Of a DNA stretch of 44,384 nt, positions 19,399 to 28,432 are shown piece after piece (the first letter of the stretch is position 1; each line of letters starts with the position of its first letter). Made by a program: the position numbers and the translations under genes. The stretch comes from Bacteroidaceae bacterium (GTDB taxonomy: Bacteria; Bacteroidota; Bacteroidia; Bacteroidales; Bacteroidaceae). A model generated the notes under the pieces. It made no database searches, was not told the DNA's origin, and saw only the letters and a list, made by a program, of their open reading frames with translations. The DNA is taken from assembly GCA_017557635.1 (NCBI GenBank), contig JAFYYH010000012.1, positions 1-44,384 on the forward strand, read 5' to 3'.

Positions 19399-21412
19399 GA
19401 AGAAAATTTTTGCATTTGCACTCGGATCAATGCTGGCTTTCGCTGGCACCTTTGCTCAGGAAAACCAGAGTATTCCGGACCTTTCAAGTCCTGACGGACG
19501 CCTTGTTGTCTCTTTCAACCTTGCAGGTACAGAGAACCCTACCTATTCAGTCAAATATGACGGCAAACAGATGCTTGAGGACTCACCTATAGGCATCATG
19601 CTTGACCTGGGTTCCAAACCCACCCTTGAGGGACTTCCCCAGGGTCGTGAGGCCGGTAACGGTGATTTCACCAAGAACCTGACACTGGTCAGCGCACTTA
19701 CCGACAAGGGTACCGTTGACTATACCATGGACCGCATCAAGACTGCTCATGTAAACCACGAGTACAGCCTTGGAGTCTACAAGCTGCAGAATGCCTCACG
19801 CGAGACCATAGAGTTTGAGTTCCGCGTAAGCAACAATGACATAGCCATCCGCTATAACATTCCCAAACCCCGCCAGCGCGCAAGCACCCGCGTTCTCTTT
19901 GAGAATACCGGATTCCGTTTCCCCGACGGCACCACCACATTCCTCACGCCGCAGAGTGACGCCATGATAGGCTGGCAGCGCAGCAAGCCCAGCTATGAGG
20001 AGGGCTACTCAAATGACGGTCAGATGAACGTACGCTCACAGTACGGTCACGGCTACACATTCCCCGGTCTGTTCCATGTAGGAGAGAGCGGTTGGGTACT
20101 GCTTTGCGAGACCGGTGTAAGCAGCAGCTACTGCGCATCACGTTTGGGTGACTGCAAGGACAACACCTACAAGGTTGAGTTCCCCATGCCCGATGAGAAC
20201 AACGGCATCGGCACCGTATGCCCCGCATTCCGTCTTCCGGGTTCAACACCATGGCGTACCATCACCGTGGGTGCCGACCTCAAGCCCATCGTGGAGACAA
20301 CCGTCATGTGGGACTATGTAGAGCCCCTCTATGCTCCCTCACGCGAGTATGTTTACGGCCGCAGCACATGGAGCTGGATCGTATGGCAGGATGCATCATG
20401 CAACTGGGATGACCAGATCAAGTTCATTGACCTGGCATCAGAGATGGGATGGGAGTATATCCTGATCGATGCAGGCTGGGACCAGAACATAGGCTACGAG
20501 CGCATGGAAGAGCTCATCAAGTATGCCAATTCAAAGAAGGTTGACGTATTCCTGTGGTACAGCTCAAGCGGCTACTGGAACGACATAGTACAGAGCCCCA
20601 TCTGCAAGATGGACAACTCCATCATCCGCAAGCAGGAGATGGCATGGCTTGAGAAGGTAGGCTGCAAGGGAATCAAGGTTGATTTCTGGGGCGGTGACAA
20701 GCAGGAGACCATCCGTCTTTACGAGGAGGTATTGTCCGATGCAAACGACCACGGAATCATGTGCATATTCCACGGCTGCACACTGCCGCGCGGATGGGAG
20801 AGAATGTATCCCAACTACGTAGGTTCAGAGGCTGTCCTGGCATCTGAGAACATGTATTTCGGTCAGGGCTCATGCGATGAGGAGGCTTTCAAGGCAACCC
20901 TGCATCCCTTTATCCGCAACACCGTTGGCTGCATGGAGTTCGGCGGCTGCTTCATGAACCGTATCCTGAACAAGACCAACAGCGGTCGCGGTTCACAGCT
21001 CAAGACCACTCCGATCTTCCAGATTGCAACCGAGGTTATTTTCCAGAACCCCATTCAGAACATAGCCATCTGCCCCAACAACCTGGAGGATGCTCCCAAG
21101 ATCTGCATGGACTGGCTGCGTGACGCTCCCACCACCTGGACCGAGACCCGTTTCCTGGACGGTTATCCCGGCAAGTACGTGATCCTGGCACGCAAGAGTA
21201 CAGACGGCCGCTGGTTCGTAGCCGGACTGAACGCCACTAAGGAGGTTATCAAGTCAAAGATTGACCTTTCATTCCTGGGTGACGGCGAGGTTCAGTTCTA
21301 CACCGATGACAAGAAGACAATGGAGCCTTCATTGAGCACTCTCAAGCTCAAGACCAAGAAGCCTTATCAGTTTGAGATGCAGCCCAGCGGAGCCACTATG
21401 ATAATGAAGTGA
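19397..21412 (+). CDS. Glycoside hydrolase family 97, retaining alpha-galactosidase type
   Basis: This 671-residue secreted enzyme (signal peptide MKKIFAFALGSMLAFAGTFAQ) shows the GH97 architecture: N-terminal beta-sandwich (about 25-290), TIM barrel (about 310-590) and short C-terminal beta domain. GH97 contains inverting alpha-glucosidases (SusB type) and retaining alpha-galactosidases. The strand GIKVDFWGG carries an aspartate (D429) at the position of the retaining nucleophile, where inverting members have glycine. A candidate acid/base is E478 or E484, both near the GSEAVLASEN stretch. I therefore infer a retaining, probably alpha-galactosidase-like enzyme in the periplasm. Downstream follows a small lipoprotein gene; no transporter genes of a polysaccharide locus are adjacent. 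Confidence 0.9.
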   Translation: MKKIFAFALGSMLAFAGTFAQENQSIPDLSSPDGRLVVSFNLAGTENPTYSVKYDGKQMLEDSPIGIMLDLGSKPTLEGLPQGREAGNGDFTKNLTLVSALTDKGTVDYTMDRIKTAHVNHEYSLGVYKLQNASRETIEFEFRVSNNDIAIRYNIPKPRQRASTRVLFENTGFRFPDGTTTFLTPQSDAMIGWQRSKPSYEEGYSNDGQMNVRSQYGHGYTFPGLFHVGESGWVLLCETGVSSSYCASRLGDCKDNTYKVEFPMPDENNGIGTVCPAFRLPGSTPWRTITVGADLKPIVETTVMWDYVEPLYAPSREYVYGRSTWSWIVWQDASCNWDDQIKFIDLASEMGWEYILIDAGWDQNIGYERMEELIKYANSKKVDVFLWYSSSGYWNDIVQSPICKMDNSIIRKQEMAWLEKVGCKGIKVDFWGGDKQETIRLYEEVLSDANDHGIMCIFHGCTLPRGWERMYPNYVGSEAVLASENMYFGQGSCDEEAFKATLHPFIRNTVGCMEFGGCFMNRILNKTNSGRGSQLKTTPIFQIATEVIFQNPIQNIAICPNNLEDAPKICMDWLRDAPTTWTETRFLDGYPGKYVILARKSTDGRWFVAGLNATKEVIKSKIDLSFLGDGEVQFYTDDKKTMEPSLSTLKLKTKKPYQFEMQPSGATMIMK

Positions 21413-21429
21413 CTTTAAACGTGATATTT

Positions 21430-22023
21430 ATGAAAAAGTTTTTTGGATTCGTATTTTGTTTTGCAGTATGCCTGATGACATCATCATGCGGCATATTCGG
21501 TATCGGAACAAAGAACGGCAGCGCATCGGTCAGCGGACAGCAGTCAGGCGCAGCTCTTAAGAGTCTTTATTCCCAGTACAAGACTGACGGTCAGATTGAC
21601 GTTACCAATCTGAACAACATCATCATGCTGGCTCAGTTGAGCAACGGCATCCAGGGCCTTAAGGGCGTTGATGACAAGAGTGCTTTCTACAATGAGTTTG
21701 CCGAGGGTCTTATCCTTGGTTCAGACCGTCTTGTGACAAAGAATACGGCAAGCACCGTTACCAATACTCTCCAGTCTCTGGCATCAGGTACTGATTTGTC
21801 AACCATAGCCGCAGCAGGTGTTCTTGCCGTGGCAGGAACAGAGGATGCCGCCCAGAGCACAAGCAAGAGTGCAAAGCAGACAGTCCAGGAAACCACTACC
21901 CAGGTCAGCGCTGCTGCTCAGGAGACAGTCTCAGAGGCTGTTGAGATGATTGAGGATGCCACCGATGAGGTATCAAGCACAATCTCTTCACTGACCAGCA
22001 TTTTCGGCCTTCTGGGCAAGTAA
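21430..22023 (+). CDS. Small lipoprotein of unknown function
   Basis: The 197-residue protein starts with a lipoprotein signal (MKKFFGFVFCFAVCLMTSSCG), which supports the internal Met at 21430 rather than the longer frame that overlaps the GH97 stop. After a Gly/Ser-rich linker it has a mostly helical middle part with a conserved-looking LYSQYKTDGQIDVTNLNNI segment. From about residue 140 a long Ala/Ser/Thr/Glu/Gln-rich amphipathic stretch (AQSTSKSAKQTVQETTTQVS) resembles apolipoprotein-like or coiled-coil helices. I do not recognise its function. A terminator follows at 22057. Confidence 0.75.
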   Translation: MKKFFGFVFCFAVCLMTSSCGIFGIGTKNGSASVSGQQSGAALKSLYSQYKTDGQIDVTNLNNIIMLAQLSNGIQGLKGVDDKSAFYNEFAEGLILGSDRLVTKNTASTVTNTLQSLASGTDLSTIAAAGVLAVAGTEDAAQSTSKSAKQTVQETTTQVSAAAQETVSEAVEMIEDATDEVSSTISSLTSIFGLLGK

Positions 22024-22056
22024 TACATATTGACTCCGAAGGAGTTAAGATAATGT

Positions 22057-22094
22057 AATAGTGGCGCGTTACGCGCCATTATTATTTTATTTTT
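22057..22094 (+). terminator. Intrinsic terminator before lysS
   Basis: A 12-bp stem (22057-22068 with 22072-22083, one G-T pair) with loop TTA is followed by ATTTTATTTTT. It ends the GH97-lipoprotein unit, right next to the lysS promoter. Confidence 0.8.
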
Positions 22095-22096
22095 AC

Positions 22097-22104
22097 TACC
22101 TTTG
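22097..22104 (+). promoter_or_regulatory. Predicted lysS-gpsA-pgi promoter
   Basis: TACCTTTG matches TAnnTTTG and lies 27 bases upstream of the lysS start codon, immediately after the preceding terminator's T-rich tail. Confidence 0.6.
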
Positions 22105-22131
22105 CGGGCTGTATATCGAATATAAATAACA

Positions 22132-23640
22132 ATGGAATTAAGCGATCAGGAACAATTCAGGAGAGAGAGTTTGAAGGAGTTGCGTGAAATGGGTATCGAT
22201 CCGTATCCCGCAGCGATGTATCCCACAAACGCTTTTGCCGCCGAGATAAAAGAGAACTTCAAGGATGAGGATGAACCCCGCCAGGTATGCGTAGCCGGCC
22301 GTATGATGAGCCGCCGTATCATGGGTAAGGCATCATTCATTGAGCTGATGGATTCAACAGGCCGTATCCAGGTCTACATCACCCGTGACGACATCTGCCC
22401 CGATGAGGAGGATAAGGAGATGTACAACAAGGTTTTCAAGAAACTCCTTGACATAGGTGATTTCATCGGCATTGAAGGTTTTGTATTCCGCACCCAGATG
22501 GGTGAGATTACCATCCACGCCAAGAAACTCACGGTGCTCTCCAAGTCACTGCGTCCGCTGCCTATCGTAAAGTACAAGGACGGCGTTGCCTATGACAAGT
22601 TCGATGATCCCGACCTGCGTTACCGTCAGCGTTACGTTGACCTGGTGGTTAACGAGGGCGTAAAGGAGACCTTCCTGAAGCGCACCAAGGTTATCCGCAC
22701 CCTGCGTTCAGTTCTGGACGAGGCCGGTTACACCGAGGTTGAGACTCCCATTCTGCAGTCAATCCCCGGCGGTGCAAGCGCACGTCCGTTCATCACACAC
22801 CATAACACCCTTGACATAGACCTCTATTGCCGTATCGCAACCGAGCTCTATCTGAAGCGTCTTATCGTCGGCGGCTTTGAGGGCGTTTATGAGATAGGCA
22901 AGAACTTCCGTAACGAGGGTATGGACCGCACCCATAATCCTGAGTTCACCTGCATGGAGCTCTACGTAGCCTACAAGGACTACAACTGGATGATGGATTT
23001 CACAGAGAAACTGCTCGAGAAGATAGCCATTGAGACCAACGGCACCACCAAGGTAATGGTAGGTGAGAACGAGGTTGATTTCAAGGCTCCCTACCGCCGT
23101 CTTCCTATCCTGGATGCCATCAAGGAGAAGACAGGCTATGACCTGAACGGCATGTCAGAGGATGAGATGCGTGAGGTTGCAAAGAAGTGCGGCGTTGAGG
23201 TTACACCTTCCATGGGCAAGGGCAAGCTCATTGACGAGATATTCGGCGAGACCTGCGAGGGCACATTCATACAGCCCACATTCATCACAGACTATCCCGT
23301 TGAGATGTCACCCCTTACCAAGATGCACCGCAGCAAGCCCGGTCTTACCGAGCGCTTTGAGCTGATGGTCAACGGCAAGGAGCTGGCCAACGCATACAGC
23401 GAGCTTAACGATCCCATTGATCAGTACGAGCGTTTCCAGGATCAGCTGCGTCTCAGCCAGAAGGGTGATGACGAGGCTATGTTCATTGATCAGGATTTTG
23501 TACGCGCATTGGAGTACGGTATGCCTCCCACAAGCGGTATCGGCATCGGCATAGACCGTCTGGTTATGCTCATGACCGGTCAGCAGGCCATCCAGGAGGT
23601 TCTGTTCTTCCCGCAGATGAAACCTGAAAGCAAGGATTAA
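22132..23640 (+). CDS. lysS: Lysyl-tRNA synthetase, class II
   Basis: LysRS charges tRNA-Lys with lysine using ATP. The 502-residue protein has an N-terminal OB-fold anticodon-binding domain (about 45-150, with [19 protein letters not shown]) and the class II catalytic domain. Motif 1 is around [17 protein letters not shown], motif 2 is [15 protein letters not shown], and motif 3 is [13 protein letters not shown]. From memory, several Bacteroides LysRS carry a C-terminal extension of about 70 residues; it is absent here, where the protein ends soon after motif 3, like the E. coli enzyme. It heads a lysS-gpsA-pgi-HAD operon with gaps of 9-11 bases and has its own promoter. Confidence 0.96.
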   Translation: MELSDQEQFRRESLKELREMGIDPYPAAMYPTNAFAAEIKENFKDEDEPRQVCVAGRMMSRRIMGKASFIELMDSTGRIQVYITRDDICPDEEDKEMYNKVFKKLLDIGDFIGIEGFVFRTQMGEITIHAKKLTVLSKSLRPLPIVKYKDGVAYDKFDDPDLRYRQRYVDLVVNEGVKETFLKRTKVIRTLRSVLDEAGYTEVETPILQSIPGGASARPFITHHNTLDIDLYCRIATELYLKRLIVGGFEGVYEIGKNFRNEGMDRTHNPEFTCMELYVAYKDYNWMMDFTEKLLEKIAIETNGTTKVMVGENEVDFKAPYRRLPILDAIKEKTGYDLNGMSEDEMREVAKKCGVEVTPSMGKGKLIDEIFGETCEGTFIQPTFITDYPVEMSPLTKMHRSKPGLTERFELMVNGKELANAYSELNDPIDQYERFQDQLRLSQKGDDEAMFIDQDFVRALEYGMPPTSGIGIGIDRLVMLMTGQQAIQEVLFFPQMKPESKD

Positions 23641-23651
23641 AAACAAAAACT

Positions 23652-24653
23652 ATGGCAATTCCACAGGGAAAACTGGCAATTATGGGTGGCGGCAGCTGGG
23701 CTACAGCTATAGCCAAGATCCTGCTCTCCACCGAGGATTCCATAAACTGGTACATCCGTCGTGATGACCGCATAGAGGATTTCAAGCGTCTGGGTCACAA
23801 CCCCGCATACCTTACCGGCGTGCAGTTCGATGTGAACCGTATCAACTTCTCATCCGATATCAACAAGATTGTCGAAGAGTCTGACGTATTGGTGTTCGTA
23901 ACCCCGTCACCGTACTTCAAGAGCCACATGAAGAAACTCAAGGTGAAACTCCGTGACAAGTTCGTGGTATCGGCCATCAAGGGTATCGTGCCCGATGACA
24001 ACCTGCTTATGTCTGACTATTTCCACCGCTACTACGGCGTTCCCATGGAGAACATCGCAGTTGTGGCCGGTCCCTGTCATGCCGAGGAGGTTGCACTGGA
24101 ACGTCTTTCATATCTGACCGTAGGATGTCAGGAACTTGAGAACGCACAGGATATAGCACGCAAACTCACCAACTCATACGTAAAGACATCGGTCTCAGAG
24201 GATGTGGCCGGCATCGAGTTCAGCTCAGTCCTCAAGAACGTATACGCCATAGCCGCAGGTATCTGCAGCGGACTCAAGTACGGTGACAACTTCCAGGCCG
24301 TGCTTATGTCAAATGCCATCCAGGAGATGAACAGTTTCCTGGCAACCGCACGTCCCATGCCCAACCGCGCCGTGAATGACTCGGTTTACCTGGGTGACCT
24401 GCTGGTAACCGGTTATTCAAACTTCAGCCGTAACCGCGTGTTCGGTACAATGGTGGGTAAGGGTTACTCGGTAAAGGCCGCACAACTTGAGATGGAGATG
24501 ATTGCCGAGGGTTACTACGGTACCAAGTGCATGAAGGAGATCAATGAGCATTACAGGGTTAACATGCCTATCCTGGATGCCATGTACAACATTCTGTACG
24601 AACATATTTCACCGGTAATAGAGATCAAGCTCCTTACCGACTCATTCAAATAA
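23652..24653 (+). CDS. gpsA: Glycerol-3-phosphate dehydrogenase [NAD(P)+]
   Basis: GpsA reduces dihydroxyacetone phosphate to sn-glycerol-3-phosphate for phospholipid synthesis. The 333-residue length is normal. The N-terminal Rossmann motif is a GGGSWATAIAK variant of GxGxxG. Further conserved stretches are VFVTPSPYFKSHMK, SAIKGIVPD, VVAGPCHAEEV and the catalytic-lysine segment SSVLKNVYAIAAGICSGLKYGDN. It lies between lysS (11-base gap) and pgi (9-base gap), so it is probably co-transcribed. Both this gene and the next use dihydroxyacetone phosphate- or hexose phosphate-level intermediates. Confidence 0.96.
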   Translation: MAIPQGKLAIMGGGSWATAIAKILLSTEDSINWYIRRDDRIEDFKRLGHNPAYLTGVQFDVNRINFSSDINKIVEESDVLVFVTPSPYFKSHMKKLKVKLRDKFVVSAIKGIVPDDNLLMSDYFHRYYGVPMENIAVVAGPCHAEEVALERLSYLTVGCQELENAQDIARKLTNSYVKTSVSEDVAGIEFSSVLKNVYAIAAGICSGLKYGDNFQAVLMSNAIQEMNSFLATARPMPNRAVNDSVYLGDLLVTGYSNFSRNRVFGTMVGKGYSVKAAQLEMEMIAEGYYGTKCMKEINEHYRVNMPILDAMYNILYEHISPVIEIKLLTDSFK

Positions 24654-24662
24654 TCAGGGACT

Positions 24663-26006
24663 ATGATTAAGGTTGACATCTCACAGGTTCAGAGTTTCGT
24701 ATCGGCCAATGATGTAAAGTCACTTGAGCCGGAGGTAAAGGAGGCAATCCTTAAACTTGAGAAGGGCACCGGTGCCGGCAATGATTTCATCGGCTGGACG
24801 GATCTTGCCTCAAAGACACCTGCCAGTCTGCTGGATGCGATTGAGGAGACAGCACAAGTTCTGCGTGAGAACTGTGAAGTGGTTGTGGTTGCCGGCATAG
24901 GCGGCAGTTACCTTGGCTCACGTGCCGTGATTGAGGCATTGGGCAACAGCCTTTCACAGCTTATCCAGGACAAGAAGAACCCGCAGATACTGTTTGCAGG
25001 TCACAACATCAGTGAGGATTATCTCTTTGAGCTCACTGATTACCTCAAGACAAAGAAGTTCGGAATAATCAACATATCCAAGTCAGGTACTACAACCGAG
25101 ACCGCCCTTGCATTCCGTCTGCTCAAGAAGCAGTGCGAGGATCAGCGCGGCAAGGATGTGGCCCGCAAGGTCATCGTTGCCATAACCGATGCCAAGCGCG
25201 GTGCCGCACGCGTATGTGCCGACAAGGAGGGATACCGCAGTTTCATCATCCCCGACAACGTGGGCGGACGTTTCTCGGTACTCACTCCGGTAGGCCTGCT
25301 GCCAATTGCAGTAGCCGGTTTTGACATCCGTCAGCTGGTTAAGGGTGCAGCCGATATGGAGGGCCTGACAACATCGGGCGCAAAGTTTGAGGATAATCCC
25401 GCAGCCGTATATGCAGCCGTCCGCAACGCCCTGTACCGCAGCGGCAAGAAGATAGAGATTCTGGTCAACTTCCAGCCCAAGCTGCATTACCTGAGCGAGT
25501 GGTGGAAGCAGCTTTACGGAGAGTCCGAGGGTAAGGAGAACAAGGGTATATTCCCTGCATCGGTCGATTTCTCGACAGACCTTCACTCCATGGGCCAGTG
25601 GATCCAGGAGGGTGAGCGTACCATATTCGAGACGGTGATATCGGTCGATAAGGTTCAGCACTCAGTGCTTGTTCCTTCAGATGACGAGAACCTGGACGGC
25701 CTGAACTTCCTGGCCGGAAAGCATGTGGATGAGGTCAACAAGATGGCTGAACTGGGTACCCAGCTGGCACATGTTGACGGCGGCGTTCCCAATATCCGCA
25801 TCACTGTTCCCGAGCTCAATGAGTATTGGATTGGACAACTCATCTATATGTTTGAGAAGGGCTGCGGCATAAGCGGTTATGTGCTTGGCGTTAACCCGTT
25901 CAACCAGCCGGGCGTAGAGGCCTACAAGAAGAACATGTTCGCTCTTCTGGGCAAACCCGGATATGAGGAGGAGTCAAAGAAGATTCTTTCAAGGATAAAG
26001 AAGTAA
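24663..26006 (+). CDS. pgi: Glucose-6-phosphate isomerase
   Basis: Pgi interconverts glucose-6-phosphate and fructose-6-phosphate. At 447 residues it belongs to the shorter bacterial form (about 450) rather than the E. coli form (about 550). Visible features are the phosphate-binding [12 protein letters not shown] and [17 protein letters not shown] segments, the PGI signature [17 protein letters not shown], a catalytic glutamate in the LYGESEGK region, and the C-terminal signature [20 protein letters not shown] with the catalytic lysine. It is third in the lysS operon with a 9-base gap on each side. Confidence 0.97.
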   Translation: MIKVDISQVQSFVSANDVKSLEPEVKEAILKLEKGTGAGNDFIGWTDLASKTPASLLDAIEETAQVLRENCEVVVVAGIGGSYLGSRAVIEALGNSLSQLIQDKKNPQILFAGHNISEDYLFELTDYLKTKKFGIINISKSGTTTETALAFRLLKKQCEDQRGKDVARKVIVAITDAKRGAARVCADKEGYRSFIIPDNVGGRFSVLTPVGLLPIAVAGFDIRQLVKGAADMEGLTTSGAKFEDNPAAVYAAVRNALYRSGKKIEILVNFQPKLHYLSEWWKQLYGESEGKENKGIFPASVDFSTDLHSMGQWIQEGERTIFETVISVDKVQHSVLVPSDDENLDGLNFLAGKHVDEVNKMAELGTQLAHVDGGVPNIRITVPELNEYWIGQLIYMFEKGCGISGYVLGVNPFNQPGVEAYKKNMFALLGKPGYEEESKKILSRIKK

Positions 26007-26015
26007 TCAAAGTAA

Positions 26016-26699
26016 ATGGCATTCTCATTCCATAACAAAAGCGCCATCCTGTTTGACATGGATGGCGTTTTGTATGATTCCATGCCCAACCACTCCAAGG
26101 CGTGGAGTCAGGCAATGGAACGCTTCGGCATGCATATGACACCCCATGACGTCTATCTGAACGAGGGTGCCACCGGTCATGACACAGTGGTACGCATAAG
26201 TCTGCGTGACAGGGGTTATGAGGCATCGGAGCAGGAGATAAATGACATTTACGGATACAAGGCATCACTGTTCCGTTCCATGCCCGAGGCACGTGTCATG
26301 CCGGGAGCACTTGAGGTGTTCCGCAAGGCCGCCGCTGCCGGACTCAAGATACTGATAGTGACCGGCTCGGGACAGAAGAACCTGATAGAGCGTGTGCAGA
26401 GGGATTATGAGGGATACATCACCCGTGACCGCATGGTGACCGCCTTTGAGGTAAAGCGCGGCAAGCCCTATCCCGATCCCTATCTGAAAGGCCTGCAGAT
26501 TGCAGGCGTACCCGCCAGTGAGGCTGTGGTGGTTGAGAATGCACCGCTTGGCATACGTGCCGCAGTGGCTGCCGGAATAGACACCATAGCAGTCAATACC
26601 GGCCCGCTTGAGGATGAGATCCTGCTGGCCGAAAACCCCGTACTGCTACTTCACTCCATGCAGGAGCTGGCAGACAATCTGGAAAACTTATTTGCTTGA
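26016..26699 (+). CDS. HAD-superfamily phosphatase/phosphomutase
   Basis: The 227-residue protein has the HAD motifs in order: motif I DMDGVLYDS (nucleophile D14, acid/base D16), a helical cap domain (about 25-90), motif II VTGSG, motif III lysine in KRGKPYPDPY and motif IV around VVENAPLGIRAA. The cap type and motif III-IV spacing place it with beta-phosphoglucomutase-like and phosphoglycolate-phosphatase-like enzymes. The substrate is uncertain; its place after pgi suggests a sugar phosphate. Its last 12 bases overlap the end of the convergent aroC gene. Confidence 0.87.
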   Translation: MAFSFHNKSAILFDMDGVLYDSMPNHSKAWSQAMERFGMHMTPHDVYLNEGATGHDTVVRISLRDRGYEASEQEINDIYGYKASLFRSMPEARVMPGALEVFRKAAAAGLKILIVTGSGQKNLIERVQRDYEGYITRDRMVTAFEVKRGKPYPDPYLKGLQIAGVPASEAVVVENAPLGIRAAVAAGIDTIAVNTGPLEDEILLAENPVLLLHSMQELADNLENLFA

Positions 26700-27758
26700 G
26701 AGGTATTGGTCAAGAATGACCAGTGCCGTAAGTGATTCCACAACCGGAACCGCGCGCGGAACCACGCACGGATCGTGACGTCCCTTGGCTGCGATGGTTG
26801 TCTCGCGTCCGTCACGTGTAACGGTGTTCTGCTCCTGACCGATGGTGGGGGTGGGCTTGAACGCTACGCGGAACCTGATGGGCTGACCGTTGCTGATACC
26901 GCCCTGAATGCCGCCGCTGTGGTTGGTTGCGGTTGTAATATTATCGCCCTCCATGCGGAAAGCGTCGTTATGCTCTGAACCGCGCTGTGATGCTGACAGG
27001 AATCCGTCACCGTACTCAAAACCCTTGCAGGCGTTGATGCCCAGCATGGCCTTGGCCAGTGATGCCTCCAGTTTGTCAAACACCGGATTGCCTATGCCTG
27101 CGGGCAGACCATCAACAATGCATGTAACGCAGCCGCCGGTTGAATCCTGCTCCTTGCGCAGCTCCTTGATATACTCCTCCATCCTGGAAGCCAGCTGCTC
27201 ATCAGGGCATCTTACGGCATTCGTCTCTACGTTGACACCCGCATACTCCATATCCTTGGCCGGATCAGTGGAGTAGGGGCCAATCTGTGATGTGAATGCC
27301 TTTATCTTAAGACCTGGCAGCAGTTTGCCGAATGCCAGTGTTGCCAGCGCACCAGCCACGCAGATGGGAGCGGTCACACGGGCCGATGAACGTCCGCCGC
27401 CGCGCCAGTCACGGATGCCGTAACGCTGCTCCCATGCATAGTCTGCATGTGAGGGGCGGAACAGGTCCTTGAGTTCATCATAGTCCGATGAGTGATGGTC
27501 TGTATTCCTTATGATAAATGCTATGGGCGCTCCTGTGCTGACTCCGTCAAGAAGTCCTGACAGGAACTCTACCTCATCCTGCTCCTGACGGCCGGTAGTC
27601 ACGGTACTCTGACCGGGACGGCGGCGCTGCATGCACTCGCGTACATATTCAAGATTAACGGTTATTCCTGAGGGGAATCCGTCAAGCACACCACCTATTG
27701 CGGGGCCGTGGCTCTCGCCGAAAGTGGTCAGGGTAAGGTTCTGGCCCAGAGTATTCAT
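26688..27758 (-). CDS. aroC: Chorismate synthase
   Basis: AroC converts 5-enolpyruvylshikimate-3-phosphate to chorismate, the last step of the shikimate pathway, using reduced FMN. The 356-residue protein contains all three chorismate synthase signatures: GESHGPAIGGVLDGFPSGI near the N-terminus, the RDWRGGGRSSARVTA segment, and GSEHNDAFRMEGDNI towards the C-terminus, with the conserved histidine of GESHG. It starts six bases after the FKBP stop codon, so the two form an operon. The 3' end overlaps the HAD gene by 12 bases, leaving no space for a terminator between the convergent genes. Confidence 0.96.
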   Translation of the reverse strand: MNTLGQNLTLTTFGESHGPAIGGVLDGFPSGITVNLEYVRECMQRRRPGQSTVTTGRQEQDEVEFLSGLLDGVSTGAPIAFIIRNTDHHSSDYDELKDLFRPSHADYAWEQRYGIRDWRGGGRSSARVTAPICVAGALATLAFGKLLPGLKIKAFTSQIGPYSTDPAKDMEYAGVNVETNAVRCPDEQLASRMEEYIKELRKEQDSTGGCVTCIVDGLPAGIGNPVFDKLEASLAKAMLGINACKGFEYGDGFLSASQRGSEHNDAFRMEGDNITTATNHSGGIQGGISNGQPIRFRVAFKPTPTIGQEQNTVTRDGRETTIAAKGRHDPCVVPRAVPVVESLTALVILDQYLSSK

Positions 27759-27764
27759 AAATGA

Positions 27765-28304
27765 TTATTTTTTGCAGTCGCCACCGCAGTCACCGCCTTT
27801 GCAGTCACCGCCGCAACCCTTGCATTTGGGATGCAGGATAGCGTCGATTTCCTCCTGTGTGGCAGGACGTGACTCGAGGATGACACCCTTGAAGGTGAGG
27901 TTCTCACCGGCCAGGGGGTGGTTCAGGTCAACTGTGACCTTATCGTCTGTGATGTTGGTTACTGTAGCGTTGAATGTCTGCTGACCGTCGCTCAGAGGTA
28001 TGATGGCGCCAATCTTTACATGCTCGTCATCAAATACGCCGTCACGCAGGAATATGCCTTTGTCCAGGTCAAGTACGTTCTCCTTGCTGTACTCGCCGTA
28101 AGCCTTATCAGAGGGTATCTCGAACTCGAAAGAGTCACCTACGTTAAGGGAACCTACGTTGCTCTCAAAGAGATCCAGGGCGTAACCTATTCCGGTTATG
28201 AACTTGAAAGGTCTCTCACGGGTAGCGCTCTCGTACTTGTACAACTGACCGTCTGCGTCTTTCAGCATCAGATCATAGGTAAGGCTGATATATTTCTTTT
28301 CCAT
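27765..28304 (-). CDS. FKBP-type peptidyl-prolyl isomerase, SlyD-like
   Basis: The 179-residue cytosolic protein resembles SlyD: an FKBP half at the N-terminus (MEKKYISLTYDLMLKDADG, FKFITGIGYALDLFESNVGSL), an inserted IF chaperone domain (about 70-125), and the rest of the FKBP fold. The last 25 residues form a Cys/Gly-rich tail (CKGCGGDCKGGDCGGDC) with several potential metal ligands, like the nickel-binding tail of E. coli SlyD but with cysteines instead of histidines. Roles would be proline isomerisation, chaperoning and metal storage. It is transcribed with aroC from a well-formed promoter at 28324-28354. Confidence 0.9.
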   Translation of the reverse strand: MEKKYISLTYDLMLKDADGQLYKYESATRERPFKFITGIGYALDLFESNVGSLNVGDSFEFEIPSDKAYGEYSKENVLDLDKGIFLRDGVFDDEHVKIGAIIPLSDGQQTFNATVTNITDDKVTVDLNHPLAGENLTFKGVILESRPATQEEIDAILHPKCKGCGGDCKGGDCGGDCKK

Positions 28305-28323
28305 ATTAGTTTGTTACGTGTCG

Positions 28324-28354
28324 CAAAGTTAGTCATATTTTGGGAGTTGACAAA
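28324..28354 (-). promoter_or_regulatory. Predicted FKBP-aroC promoter
   Basis: On the minus strand TTTG (28351-28354) is followed after 19 bases by TAACTTTG (28324-28331), an ideal Bacteroidetes -33/-7 pair, 19 bases upstream of the start codon. The -33 element directly abuts the inverted-repeat element at 28355-28429. Confidence 0.8.
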
Positions 28355-28429
28355 GGGGACAGTTCTGTTTGGCACGTGCTTAAATTGGTGACAATGGGAA
28401 CAGTCCTTGCGCCAAACAAAACCGTCCCC
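28355..28429. repeat. MITE/REP-like inverted-repeat element
   Basis: GGGGACAGTTCTGTTTGGC (28355-28373) and GCCAAACAAAACCGTCCCC (28411-28429) are inverted repeats with 17 of 19 positions matching. Both differences become G-U pairs on the minus strand. The 75-base element fills the space between the stop codon of the fusion gene (28433) and the FKBP promoter. Inside, GGGAACAGTCC repeats the theme of the outer GGGGACAGTTC. The GGGGAC...GTCCCC type recalls palindromes mobilised by REP-associated tyrosine transposases, but no transposase gene is in the window. It may also terminate the upstream gene. Confidence 0.65.
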
Positions 28430-28432
28430 TGT

